NCBI GenBank assembly: GCA_028869255.1
Contig: CP110972.1
Coordinates: 4,655,001 to 4,719,000, forward strand
DNA: 64,000 nt
From: Pseudomonas poae
GTDB lineage: Bacteria; Pseudomonadota; Gammaproteobacteria; Pseudomonadales; Pseudomonadaceae
Reading direction: 5' to 3'
The notes below the pieces were generated by a model. It searched no databases and had not been told where the DNA came from. It saw nothing but the letters and a program-made list of their open reading frames with translations. This document shows positions 1 through 8,734 of this stretch, one piece after another (position 1 is the first letter of the stretch; each line of letters starts with the position of its first letter). The position numbers were made by a program, and so were the translations under genes.

Positions 1-2
1 AC

Positions 3-359
3 TCACCCACCACCAACACCACCACCGGCTCGGTTTCGGCCGACCGCGCCGGCATGGCCTCCGGCATCGACTTCAGTGCGCGGTTGATCACCCTGGCACT
101 GAATATTGCGCTGATGGGCCTGGTGCTGTTGCTGGGGATCAGCCATCACCTCGCCAGTCTGCTACCCGCCACCACAGCCCTGGACTGGCCGGCGATCAGC
201 CAACACCTTGCGGCAGGCAAGCTGGACGCACCGGGCTTGACCCCCACACAGGCCCAGGCGACTCTGCGCCACGGCGCCGGTTGGGCGATGCTGTTTGCGG
301 GTGTGGGCGCTGGCGGGTTGGCGATATTGAGCGGGTATTTCTTCAGGCAGCGCCGCTGA
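3..359 (+). CDS. MFS transporter, C-terminal fragment (partial at left edge)
   Basis: The frame is open from the window edge to the stop at 357-359, so only the last ~119 residues are present. The motif VSADRAGMASGIDFSARL is typical of the loop before the last helices of drug-type MFS proteins. Two hydrophobic segments follow (LITLALNIALMGLVLLLGI, and AGWAMLFAGVGAGGLAILSGYFF), then a short basic tail. The protein should be an inner-membrane exporter, but its substrate cannot be judged from this piece. A hairpin terminator follows directly. The internal ATG at 54 is not a real start. Confidence 0.75.
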   Translation, partial: SPTTNTTTGSVSADRAGMASGIDFSARLITLALNIALMGLVLLLGISHHLASLLPATTALDWPAISQHLAAGKLDAPGLTPTQAQATLRHGAGWAMLFAGVGAGGLAILSGYFFRQRR

Positions 360-362
360 ACG

Positions 363-392
363 AAAACGGGCCTGCAGATGCAGGCCCGTTTT
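363..392. terminator. Rho-independent terminator after the MFS gene
   Basis: A near-perfect hairpin, AAAACGGGCCTGCA / TGCAGGCCCGTTTT, lies 4 bases after the MFS stop. The A-rich and T-rich flanks suit termination on both strands. On the other strand it would end the convergent HPF-like gene that stops at 413. Confidence 0.85.
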
Positions 393-412
393 GAGTGGGG
401 TTTGAAAAACTG

Positions 413-823
413 TCAGCTATTAAGTGCAGCGTTTTCGTTTTCCAGGAATTCCTCTTCCAGCGCGTCATCATTCACTTTGTTGGCCGGCACATTTTTCGCA
501 GCAGCGCGGGGCTTGCCTTGCAGTCTGCCGAACAGATGTTCCAACGCGTGATCCAGCTTGGTCGCGGCGCCGTCGATCGCCTGCTCCAGGGTATCGGCCT
601 TGTGCAGCACCGAAACCGGTTGATGGCCTTTTGGCCGCGCTTCCAGACGGCAACTTAAATCGTGGGGACCGGGCTTGTCGCCGTTCTCATCCCGCAGGTA
701 GACCTCCACACGGGTCAGGTCCTCTTCATAACGTTCGAGCGTGCTTTCAATGGTATTACGTACCCACTCCTCCAGTCGGATGCTGCTTTCAATATGGTTA
801 TCGCTATTGACTTGGATTTGCAT
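413..823 (-). CDS. HPF/RaiA-family ribosome-associated protein
   Basis: A 136-residue protein starting MQIQVNSDNHIESS. It has the beta-alpha-beta-beta-beta-alpha pattern of ribosome hibernation factors: a first strand, a helix (RLEEWVRNTIESTLERYEEDLTRVEVYLRDE) and a second long helix (TLEQAIDGAATKLDHALEHLFGRL). An acidic tail follows. The family binds the 30S subunit and protects or silences ribosomes in stress. This is a stand-alone copy, not the one in the rpoN cluster, so the name hpf is not assigned. It is convergent with the MFS gene. The 212 bases upstream hold its promoter region and no other gene that I can see. Confidence 0.75.
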   Translation of the reverse strand: MQIQVNSDNHIESSIRLEEWVRNTIESTLERYEEDLTRVEVYLRDENGDKPGPHDLSCRLEARPKGHQPVSVLHKADTLEQAIDGAATKLDHALEHLFGRLQGKPRAAAKNVPANKVNDDALEEEFLENENAALNS

Positions 824-1035
824 AGTTCTTCCCTTATTTCAGCTAGCTCGCGAGAGGTCACAACTGCAACACCGGTGTGGTGAAACCATGACCTCTTGAT
901 TACACAATTGAGCACTCGGAAGAACAATTCAACCCCTTTGCAAAGATAAATCCCACATTACAAATTAACCCTGACGACAAGCAAAAACGCTGTTAGGGTG
1001 GGGAGTTAGTTACATCTTCTTACGTCCCACAATCC

Positions 1036-1983
1036 TTACAATTGCCCCTCCCCCAACGGGTGCAAGCCGCGAAAAATCCCCGCTTCCTCTACCAGCCAGT
1101 CATGCACCACACGCACGCCCGGATGGCTCAGAGCGCCCGGCGCATACAGCAGCACATAGCGTTTGTGGTTGGGTACGGCCAGGCCGAATGGCACGATCAA
1201 GGTGCCGCGCTCCAGCTCATCGTTGAGCAAGGTCCGCCGTGCGATGGCCACGCCCATGCCGGCAATGGCGGCTTCGATGGTCAGGTGATTACGGTTGAAG
1301 GTGTGGCCGCGCCGCACATCGGCATCGTGGTAGCCGATGGCATTCAGGTAAAACTCCCACTCGGCATACTCATAACTCCCACGCCAGGCGGTGATGTCGT
1401 GCAGCAACGGGAAATGCACCAGGTCGGCCGGGCCATGCAACGGCGGCCGACCGCGCAGCAGGCTGGGGGCACACACCGGGAAAATCTGTTCGTCGAGCAA
1501 GGCTGTGGATAACAGGCCGGGGTAGCTGCCGTCATTCAAGTCGATGGCCAGGTCAAAGTCCCCCTCGTGCAGCGCGATGCTGCTGTCTTCGGCGACCATG
1601 CGCAGCTGGATATCCGGGAAACGTTGCTGCAAACGCGGCAATCGCGGGGTCAGCCATTTGCCCAGAAACGACGGAATCGAGCGCAAACGCAGGGTGCCGC
1701 TGATCATTCCCGCGTCCAACCGCTGCAATTCGGCATCGATGCTGCCGTAAGCCTCCCCGACCGTGGTCGCCAGCCGTTGCCCCTCCGCACTCAGCTCCAC
1801 GCCCCGTGCGCGTCGATGGAACAGCCGAAAGCCCAAACGCTCCTCCAACTGGCGAATCTGTTGGCTCACCGCCCCGGGTGTGATGTGCAGTTCTTCGGCG
1901 CAGCGGGTGAACGACAAATGCCGCGCAGCACAGGAAAAAACGTGCAGCCAGACATACGTCTGGCCATGGAGGGGCCGGGTCAT
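1036..1983 (-). CDS. LysR-family transcriptional regulator (GcvA-like)
   Basis: About 315 residues from the ATG at 1983 (MTRPLHGQ). The longer frame from 2082 adds an N-terminus that does not look like LysR proteins. Residues ~5-65 form the winged HTH (LSFTRCAEELHITPGAVSQQIRQLEERLG). A periplasmic-binding-fold effector domain follows (SIPSFLGKWLTPRLPRLQQRFPDIQL). The start of HTH plus domain order matches GcvA-type regulators. It is divergent from the serine deaminase gene with 137 bases between, so control of serine catabolism is likely but inferred. Confidence 0.85.
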   Translation of the reverse strand: MTRPLHGQTYVWLHVFSCAARHLSFTRCAEELHITPGAVSQQIRQLEERLGFRLFHRRARGVELSAEGQRLATTVGEAYGSIDAELQRLDAGMISGTLRLRSIPSFLGKWLTPRLPRLQQRFPDIQLRMVAEDSSIALHEGDFDLAIDLNDGSYPGLLSTALLDEQIFPVCAPSLLRGRPPLHGPADLVHFPLLHDITAWRGSYEYAEWEFYLNAIGYHDADVRRGHTFNRNHLTIEAAIAGMGVAIARRTLLNDELERGTLIVPFGLAVPNHKRYVLLYAPGALSHPGVRVVHDWLVEEAGIFRGLHPLGEGQL

Positions 1984-2120
1984 AGGGTTTAGTCCTGCTA
2001 AAGGGTGTCTTAGGATAATTCGTTGGTCAGTGCCGTTCCAGAGGCTCAGTATCGCGCCAATTCCGCTTGTCCTACAAAACATGGCAGCGATTTTTACTCC
2101 ATTGCTTGTAAGGCTTTAGC

Positions 2121-3496
2121 ATGGCTATCAGTGTTTTCGATCTATTCAAGGTGGGCATCGGCCCCTCCAGCTCCCATACCGTCGGCCCTATGCGGGCGGC
2201 GGCAACCTTGCCCAGGCCCTGGCCGACCACCAATTGCTCAGCCAAACCCGACGTGTCGAAGTGCGTCTGTACGGTTCGCTGTCCGCCACCGGCATCGGCC
2301 ACGCCACCGACCGCGCCTGCGTGATGGGCCTGATGGGCGAGTGGCCGGACACGGTCGACCCCACCTCGATCAACGCACGCATCCAACAACTGCGCGAATC
2401 CGGCCGACTGCTGCTCGCAGGCACCCAGGAAATTGCCTTCAACTGGCACACCGACCTCCTGCTGCTGGACGAAAGCCTGCCCTACCATCCCAATGCCATG
2501 TCCCTGCACGCCTATGGCGAAAACGGCCTGCTGAGCGAGCAGACGTATTACTCGGTGGGCGGCGGTTTCATCATCGAAGCAGCGGAAGCGGCCTCCGGCA
2601 TCGCGCCGACCAGCGATGTTGAATTGCCCTACGACTTTTCCAGCGCAGCCGAGCTGCTGGCCTTGTGCAACAAGCACGGTCTGCGGGTTTCCGAACTGAT
2701 GATGGCCAACGAACGCGCATGGCGCAGCGATGAAGACATCCGCAGCGGCCTTTTGCATATCTGGTCAGTGATGCGCGAATGCGTGGAGCAAGGCTTGCGC
2801 GATGAAGGCATCTTGCCCGGTGGCCTGGATGTGCCGCGCCGCGCCGCGAAATTGCACCGCAGCCTGCTGGAAATCGGCAAACCGAACGTGATCACCTCAA
2901 CCTTGTCGGCCATGGAGTGGGTCAACCTGTTCGCCCTCGCCGTCAACGAAGAAAACGCCGCCGGCGGGCGCATGGTCACGGCGCCGACCAATGGCGCGGC
3001 GGGGATCATCCCGGCGGTGCTGCATTACTACATGAAGTTCAATGCCGACGCGTCAGACGATGATGTCGTCAATTTCTTCCTGGCCGCCGCCGCCGTCGGC
3101 ATTCTCTGCAAGAAAAACGCCTCGATCTCCGGCGCCGAAGTCGGCTGCCAGGGCGAAGTCGGCTCAGCCTGCGCCATGGCCGCCGCCGGCCTGGCCGATA
3201 TCCTCGGCGCCACCCCGGAACAGCTGGAAAACGCCGCCGAAATCGGCCTGGAACACAACCTCGGCCTGACCTGCGACCCGGTCGGCGGCCTGGTGCAGGT
3301 GCCCTGTATCGAGCGCAACGCCATCGCCGCCGTCAAGGCAATCAACGCCACGCAAATGGCCCTGCGCGGTGATGGCAAACACTTTATTTCACTCGACCGG
3401 GTGATCCGCACCATGCGCGATACCGGCGCCGATATGCATGACAAATACAAAGAAACTTCACGGGGCGGCCTGGCGGTCAGCTGGGTGGAGTGCTGA
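2121..3496 (+). CDS. sdaA: L-serine ammonia-lyase, Fe-S type (frameshifted)
   Basis: Converts L-serine to pyruvate and ammonia. The N-terminus [24 protein letters not shown] carries the conserved substrate-loop signature. The rest ([15 protein letters not shown] to SWVEC) lies one frame away. Adding one T to the TT at 2208-2209 restores [10 protein letters not shown] and a 458-residue single-chain enzyme of normal length. The three [4Fe-4S] cysteines are present (GCQGE, then [12 protein letters not shown]). It is followed after 61 bases by sdaC, giving a serine uptake and degradation unit. The indel is more likely a sequence error than a pseudogene, because everything after it is intact. Confidence 0.9.
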
Positions 3497-3557
3497 TCGG
3501 AGCACTGCTGCCCGCCCCAACGTGAGCCCGCGCAAAAATAATAACGAGGCAATACCG

Positions 3558-4844
3558 ATGACTGATGTACGTACACCTGCTGCCGAAAATCCTGCTGTAG
3601 CAACAACCGAAACAACCGGCTGGACCCAACACGACACCACCTGGATGCTCGGCCTCTACGGCACCGCCATCGGCGCCGGCACTCTGTTCCTGCCGATCAA
3701 TGCCGGGGTCGGTGGCTTCTGGCCGCTGATCGTGCTGGCATTGCTGGCCTTCCCGATGACCTTCTTCGCCCACCGTGGGCTGACGCGCTTTGTGCTGTCG
3801 GGCAAATCCGGCGACATTACCGAAGTGGTCGAAGAGCATTTTGGCGTCGGCGCAGGCAAGCTGATCACCCTGCTGTATTTCTTTGCGATCTTCCCGATCC
3901 TGCTGGTGTACAGCGTGGCGCTGACCAACACCCTGGGCAGCTTTATGGAACACCAACTGCACATGACGCCGCCGCCCCGGGCAATCCTGTCACTGGTGCT
4001 GATCCTCGGCCTGATGGCCATTGTGCATTGCGGCCAGGGCGTGATCGTCAAGGCCATGAGCGTGCTGGTGTACCCGTTCGTCGCCGCCCTGCTGTTGCTG
4101 GCCGTGAGCTTGATCCCCAACTGGAACGGCGCGTTTTTCGCCTCCGCCGGCGAGGGCATGCCGCTGCCACTGTTCTTCAAGACCCTGTGGCTGGCGATCC
4201 CGGTGATGGTGTTTTCGTTCAACCACTCGCCGATCATTTCCGCCTTCGCGGTTGACCAGAAACGCGTGTACGGCGCTCAGGCCGAGCGCAAAAGCAGCGG
4301 CATCCTCGCCACCGCCCACGGCATGATGGTGCTGACGGTGATGTTCTTCTGCTTCAGTTGCGTACTGGCACTGTCGCCGGCGGACCTGGCAGCGGCCAAG
4401 GCCCAGAACATTTCGATCCTGTCGTACCTGGCCAACCACTTCCAGACCCCGGTGATCGCCTACGCCGCACCGCTGATCGCACTGGTGGCGATTACCAAAT
4501 CCTTCCTCGGCCATTACATCGGCGCGAGCGAGGGCTTCCAGGGCCTGATCGTCAAATCCCTGCGCGGGCGCAATCGCTCGATGTCGTCCAAAGGGCTGGA
4601 ACGCTGCACCGCGCTGTTCATGGTGCTCACCTGCTGGGCCGTGGCCACCTTCAACCCGAGCATCCTGGGGATGATCGAGACCCTGGGCGGCCCGATTATC
4701 GCGTGCCTGCTGTTCCTGATGCCGATGTACGCGATCCGCCGCGTGCCATCGCTGCGCCAGTATTCGGGCCAGGTGTCGAACGTGTTTGTGGTGGTGATCG
4801 GCTTGATTGCGCTGTCTGCGATCGTTTTCTCGGTATTGCCCTGA
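3558..4844 (+). CDS. sdaC: Serine transporter, HAAAP family
   Basis: A 428-residue inner-membrane protein with about 11 hydrophobic segments. The N-terminal motif WMLGLYGTAIGAGTLFLPI is typical of the hydroxy/aromatic amino-acid permease family (SdaC/TdcC). The start at 3558 (MTDVRTPAAEN) follows a GAGG ribosome site. The longer frame from 3438 overlaps the serine deaminase gene and is rejected. Imports L-serine with protons for the upstream deaminase. It ends in VVVIGLIALSAIVFSVLP, and a REPIN follows. Confidence 0.9.
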   Translation: MTDVRTPAAENPAVATTETTGWTQHDTTWMLGLYGTAIGAGTLFLPINAGVGGFWPLIVLALLAFPMTFFAHRGLTRFVLSGKSGDITEVVEEHFGVGAGKLITLLYFFAIFPILLVYSVALTNTLGSFMEHQLHMTPPPRAILSLVLILGLMAIVHCGQGVIVKAMSVLVYPFVAALLLLAVSLIPNWNGAFFASAGEGMPLPLFFKTLWLAIPVMVFSFNHSPIISAFAVDQKRVYGAQAERKSSGILATAHGMMVLTVMFFCFSCVLALSPADLAAAKAQNISILSYLANHFQTPVIAYAAPLIALVAITKSFLGHYIGASEGFQGLIVKSLRGRNRSMSSKGLERCTALFMVLTCWAVATFNPSILGMIETLGGPIIACLLFLMPMYAIRRVPSLRQYSGQVSNVFVVVIGLIALSAIVFSVLP

Positions 4845-4877
4845 AATAGCTCACCGCCCCAAGCACACCCTGGAACA

Positions 4878-4967
4878 AATGTGGGAGGGGCTTGCCCCGA
4901 TAGCGGTGTATCAGCTGAACGTTCATTGGCTGACACACCGCTATCGGGGGCAAGCCCCTCCCACATT
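4878..4967. repeat. REPIN (two inverted REP sequences)
   Basis: Two inverted REP arms, ATGTGGGAGGGGCTTGCCCC and GGGGCAAGCCCCTCCCACAT, enclose about 45 bases that also pair in part (GATAGCGGTGT / ACACCGCTATC). It lies between sdaC and the DUF3509 gene. REPINs are non-autonomous elements mobilised by RAYT transposases; none is encoded in this window. Confidence 0.9.
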
Positions 4968-5139
4968 GGATGATCACTGCCAGATGGATGGCTGTACGGC
5001 ACGACCCTTGCTGTACAGCCCATGAGGCAAACGGAGCTTGTAAACCCTCAGCGACGGAGTGGCCGGTGGTCAGGCAATGCGAACTAATCCAGACACCGGT
5101 CGTCAATGACTGCATGTTCTTATCAGGCGGTAACGCACC

Positions 5140-5457
5140 ATGGACAATCCTTTTCAGATCATCACCGACACCTTCACCCCAAAATACCGCGTCAACCTGA
5201 GCATTCAACGGCTCGACGGCAGCATCATGCTCACCCTCTCGGATGAGACGGGCGTAGTGGCCAAACGCATGATCAGCGCCGAGCAACGCAACGACCCGCA
5301 ACGGCTTAAAAGGCTGGTGCAAAGCATTCAATTCGGCATTGCCATCGAGCAGGGCCACAGCGCCATGGAAATCCTCGCGGTGATGACCGACGGCGACAGC
5401 CACAAAATATTGCAGCGCCCGCCGGCCCCTACCCTGCCCTTCAGCGTCGGGCTTTAA
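5140..5457 (+). CDS. DUF3509-type hypothetical protein
   Basis: A 105-residue soluble protein beginning MDNPFQIITDTFTPKYRVNLS. It resembles the small Pseudomonas DUF3509 proteins, with a strand-rich first half (VNLSIQRLDGSIMLTLSDETG) and a helical middle (RLKRLVQSIQFGIAIEQG). No function is known for the family. It has no signal peptide or membrane segment. It overlaps the stop of the convergent psiE by 4 bases. Confidence 0.7.
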   Translation: MDNPFQIITDTFTPKYRVNLSIQRLDGSIMLTLSDETGVVAKRMISAEQRNDPQRLKRLVQSIQFGIAIEQGHSAMEILAVMTDGDSHKILQRPPAPTLPFSVGL

Positions 5458-5942
5458 AGCTCGCCCTTCTCGGTTTCCAGGCTCGCCTCGCCCTTGCGAC
5501 GCGGGCCTTCGACCTTCACCGAGGGGAAAGCCGACGACGCATACCGCACCACCAGAATCGCGAACGCCAACAGCAGAATCCCACCACACAGGTAGATGAT
5601 TCCCACATCTGGCGGGTTGTGGTGCGACACGTTGGAAATCAGCAGACGCGTCAGCGCCGTGATCGCCACGTAGATCAGGAAGCGCACTGGCATGTGGTTG
5701 GTCTTGAAATAAATCCCGACCATGGCGCCCAATTCCAGGTAGATGAACAGCAGCAAGATGTCATCGATCTTGATATGCCCGTTCTCCAGCATCCCCAGAA
5801 ATTCCATGACCGCCGCCCACGCGGTCACCGCACCAATGGCGAACAGCGCCAGGTAGTGAAACGACTCGACAAACAGGTTACCCAGCGACTCGGCCAGCCC
5901 ATGGACATTCTGGCGCAGCCTTTCGGCCCAGTTGATTTTCAC
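5454..5942 (-). CDS. psiE: PsiE-family phosphate-starvation-inducible membrane protein
   Basis: A 162-residue protein with four predicted membrane helices (YLALFAIGAVTAWAAVMEFL; DILLLFIYLELGAMVGIYF; VRFLIYVAITALTRLLI; IIYLCGGILLLAFAILVV). The motif LELGAMVGIYFKTNHMPVRFLIY is the family signature. E. coli PsiE belongs to the phosphate regulon, but its biochemical role is unknown. I saw no clear Pho box upstream. The C-terminal tail is charged and cytoplasmic. Confidence 0.85.
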   Translation of the reverse strand: MKINWAERLRQNVHGLAESLGNLFVESFHYLALFAIGAVTAWAAVMEFLGMLENGHIKIDDILLLFIYLELGAMVGIYFKTNHMPVRFLIYVAITALTRLLISNVSHHNPPDVGIIYLCGGILLLAFAILVVRYASSAFPSVKVEGPRRKGEASLETEKGEL

Positions 5943-6266
5943 GATGATGTTTCCTTAGGTCGACTCGACCGGATAATGCGGGTTGGACGTGACGGTTGTT
6001 CTGCATGCAGAAAAAAGGCCAGAGGCTGGGAAGTGAGATGGTGGCCGCGTGATATGAGGCACAGATTCTTCCCGTCGCCTGCTTAACCTGGCACCTGGAT
6101 TGATCTGGGGGAATTGGGGCTGCTGCGCAGCCCAACGCGAGCAAGCTCGCTCGCCACGCTCTTCATGGATATGAAGCCGGTGTGTAATTTGGTGTAGCAA
6201 ACCCCTATTTCCCGGCTACATTAAAAAACTGCTACCCAAACCCCACGGTTTGGCTTACTCTTTTTG
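5943..6266. other. Intergenic region between psiE and yebG
   Basis: No gene is supported here. It contains the psiE promoter region, one REP-like palindrome near 6116-6158 and, at its right end, the promoter zone of yebG. The short reading frames in it show no family features. Confidence 0.6.
6116..6158. repeat. Single REP-like palindrome
   Basis: A hairpin-rich stretch (GGGCTGCTGCGCAGCCC followed by GCGAGCAAGCTCGCTCGCCAC) resembles one arm of the REP pair at 14372-14503. No inverted partner is found nearby, so this looks like a solitary or decayed REP. Confidence 0.65.
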
Positions 6267-6282
6267 CTGTATATAAATACAG
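6267..6282 (+). promoter_or_regulatory. LexA (SOS) box of yebG
   Basis: CTGTATATAAATACAG matches the CTG-N10-CAG consensus with the preferred TATATA-like core. It lies 44 bases before the yebG start, where it would overlap the promoter. yebG is a LexA-regulated gene in E. coli, so repression by LexA and induction by DNA damage is very likely. Confidence 0.9.
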
Positions 6283-6325
6283 TAGTCGCAAAAGACAACT
6301 ATCGTGAAGGCATGTGAGGTGGTGA

Positions 6326-6586
6326 ATGGCCGTCGAAGTGGTATACCGCAGCAGCCGAGATCTGGAGCGTTTGTTCATGGATAAAGCCGAAGCTGACCGT
6401 CATGACAAGATGCTTGAACTCGCTGAGTTGCTGGCAGAAGTGTTGCAAAAAGCCGTGCCGTCCCTGAGCGAGCAGCAGGTGGAGGAAGCCGGGATTTACA
6501 TGGCGAAGAATCGCGATGTATTTGCCAAGGCGTTCAAGAGCCAGCCGGACGCGTTGTCCGAGTTGCTGAATGCACCCGCGGAATAA
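6326..6586 (+). CDS. yebG: YebG-family DNA-damage-inducible protein
   Basis: An 86-residue protein. MAVEVVYRSSRDLERLFMDKAEADRHDKMLELAELLAEVL aligns with E. coli YebG (MAVEVKYVV... KKEADAYDKMLDTADLL). It is slightly shorter than the E. coli protein and lacks the acidic tail. The exact role is unknown; it is a conserved SOS-regulon member. The LexA box upstream and the strong terminator downstream define a single-gene unit. Confidence 0.9.
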   Translation: MAVEVVYRSSRDLERLFMDKAEADRHDKMLELAELLAEVLQKAVPSLSEQQVEEAGIYMAKNRDVFAKAFKSQPDALSELLNAPAE

Positions 6587-6600
6587 AGCCCGAATTGAAC

Positions 6601-6632
6601 AGGCCCTGAATCATTGATTCAGGGCCTTTTTA
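6601..6632 (+). terminator. Terminator of yebG
   Basis: The hairpin AGGCCCTGAAT / ATTCAGGGCCT is followed by TTTTTAA, 15 bases after the yebG stop. It could also serve the convergent dehydrogenase-like gene ending at 6642. Confidence 0.9.
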
Positions 6633-6641
6633 ATAGCGGGT

Positions 6642-7661
6642 CTATTTGTAGAGCAGGCGCTCGGCCAGTTCATCCGCAACCCGTGCGGGGGAGCGTTTTT
6701 CGGCTTGGGCGTGGGCGAAGATTTCAGTCAGGCGCGTGCCGATGTTCGACAGGTGCGCGGTGATGGTCGGCAGCTCGGCGCCGCCGTGCTTAAGGGCGAC
6801 GTAGATCAGGCCACCAGAGTTGATTACGTAGTCCGGTGCATAAAGGATGCCACGCCCTTCGAGTTGGTCGGCCACTTGCAGGTTGGTCAATTGCGCACTG
6901 GCGGAACCGGCGACGGCGGCGCAGCGCAGTTGGCCGACGCTCTGGCGATTGAACACTGAGCCGACGCCGCACGGTGCAAGGATGTCGCACGGGGTGCTGA
7001 GCAAGGCGTCGTTGGCGATGGGGTGGGCGCCGAGTTGCTCCATGGCCAGTTGCACCTTGCCGTGGTCGATATCGCTCACCAGCAATTCGGCACCGGCCGC
7101 GTGCAGTTGTTCGGCCAGGGCATAACCGACGTTGCCCAGGCCCTGAACCGCCACGCGCAAGCCTTCGAGGTTGTCGCTGCCCAGGCGGGCCATGGCAGTG
7201 GTGCGGATGCCGGCAAATACCCCCATGGCGGCGTGGGGCGAGGGGTCGCCCGCGGCGGTGGTGCTGGTGACGAAGCGGGTGTGTTGGGCGATGCAGTCCA
7301 TGTCGGCCACCGAAGTGCCGCTGTCGGTGGCGGTAATGTAGCGCCCGTCCAGTTGCTCGATGCAACGGCCGAACGCTTCAAACAGCGCCGCCCGGTTTTC
7401 CACATGGGCGGGGCGCAGGATCACCGCCGTAGCGCCGCCCACCGGCAAGCCGGCCAGCGCCGCCTTGTAGCTCATGCCCTGGGCCAGGCGCGCGGCATCC
7501 GCCACGGCACTTTCGTCGTCGGGGTATGAGAGGTAACGACAGCCGCCCAAGGCGGGACCAAGGCGGCCGCTGTGGATGGCTATGACCGCCTTCAACCCCG
7601 TCACCGGGTCGATGCTCAGGTGCAGCGATTCAAGGCGGGTGCTGTGCATGAGAGCAAACAT
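6642..7661 (-). CDS. Leu/Phe/Val dehydrogenase-like protein, catalytic lysine replaced
   Basis: A 339-residue member of the Glu/Leu/Phe/Val dehydrogenase family, which oxidatively deaminates branched or aromatic amino acids with NAD. Seen: LGPALGGCRY, the substrate lysine in GMSYKAALAGL, YITATDSGTSVADMD, and the Rossmann motif VQGLGNVGYALAEQL. The usual GGGKAVI segment, which supplies the catalytic lysine in characterised leucine dehydrogenases, reads GGATAVI. The change needs three base substitutions, so it is not a simple read error. The protein may be inactive as a dehydrogenase, or belong to a divergent subgroup. It stands alone and is divergent from the SirB1-type gene. Confidence 0.85.
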   Translation of the reverse strand: MFALMHSTRLESLHLSIDPVTGLKAVIAIHSGRLGPALGGCRYLSYPDDESAVADAARLAQGMSYKAALAGLPVGGATAVILRPAHVENRAALFEAFGRCIEQLDGRYITATDSGTSVADMDCIAQHTRFVTSTTAAGDPSPHAAMGVFAGIRTTAMARLGSDNLEGLRVAVQGLGNVGYALAEQLHAAGAELLVSDIDHGKVQLAMEQLGAHPIANDALLSTPCDILAPCGVGSVFNRQSVGQLRCAAVAGSASAQLTNLQVADQLEGRGILYAPDYVINSGGLIYVALKHGGAELPTITAHLSNIGTRLTEIFAHAQAEKRSPARVADELAERLLYK

Positions 7662-7847
7662 CGTCGAGCTCCCGGATCACTGTTTGTAGTCGCCAAGTAT
7701 AGGCTGGCGGCAGAAAACTGCCGAAGTACGCTGGAATAAGCCGCCCGGTTTTGCTGGCTCTGCGACATAAGCCGATGGGATATCTCTTAAGCCACTGGAC
7801 GAAAATTCCCAGCAAGGCTAAAACGGGGGCATCCGCCGGAGAATGCA

Positions 7848-8650
7848 ATGAATCCCCGCAAAGCCTTTTTCGCCTGCCTGGAACGTTCCCCCCTGCGCTG
7901 TTTGAAGCCGCGCTGTGGATTGCTGCCGAGCATGACCCGGCGGTGCAGCCGTTGCTGATCCTGCAGGAGCTGAGCGTGCTGCAGCAACAGGTCAGCGTGA
8001 GCATGCCCATGCTGCCGGCGGATGAACTGGGCCAACCGCTGCTGCGGCGCATGAATGACCTGGGGTTTGCCCAGGATGACTTCACGCCCCTGCGCCCCGC
8101 CGCTGCCCTGCTGGACAAGGTCTTGCAACGCAAACGCGGGCAACCCCTGGCCATGGGCCTGATTGCCATGGAACTGGCGCGCCGCCTGGATATCCCCATG
8201 GTCGGCGTCAACTTCCCCGGCCACTTCCTGTTGCGGGTACCCGGCGCCGATCATCTGCTGGACCCCTGCGGCGGTCGACGCCTGTACCCCAACGATTGCC
8301 GCGAGTTGCTGCAGCGCCAGTACGGCCCCAACCTCACGTTGCAGGCCGACCACCTGCACACCGCCGCGCCGCGTTCGATCCTGCAACGCTTGTCGCGCAA
8401 CCTGCGCCAGTTGCACCTGGCCAATGACAACCCGTTAGCCGCCCTGGTCGACGCCGAACGCGTGCTGGAACTGGGCAATGCCAGTGCCGCCGATTACCTC
8501 GCCCGGGCCAGCCTGTATCAACGCCTCGATTGCCCGAACGCCGAACGCTTCGACCTGGAACACGCCTTGATGCTCAGCGAAGATCCGATCCAGCGCCTGC
8601 GCCTGACCGAGCGGCTGGGGCATCTGCCGCCCAATTCAGTAGTGCATTAA
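7848..8650 (+). CDS. SirB1-family transglutaminase-like/TPR protein (frameshifted)
   Basis: The start MNPRKAFFACLERS at 7848 is in one frame and PALFEAALWIAAEHDP onward is in another. Adding one C to the C6 run at 7888-7893 joins them into 267 residues, the usual length. The core (RGQPLAMGLIAMELARRLDIPMVGVNFPGHFLLRV... LDPCGGRRLY) is the transglutaminase-like fold of SirB1 proteins. The C-terminus (DAERVLELGNASAADYLARASLYQRL) is a TPR-like helical repeat. The biochemical role is not established. The one-base loss is probably a sequence error. Confidence 0.8.
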
Positions 8651-8687
8651 AAACCACTACTTTTTTGGCACCTGACTTCTTATTGTG

Positions 8688-8712
8688 GCCAGCGGGCATG
8701 CCCGCTCACACC
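8688..8712. repeat. Short hairpin, degenerate REP or terminator
   Basis: AGCGGGCATGCCCGCT lies between the convergent SirB1-type and maiA genes. It resembles the core of a REP and could end transcription from both sides, but there is no clear T-run. Confidence 0.45.
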
Positions 8713-8734
8713 TAAGCGGCGCAAGCCCGGGGAT

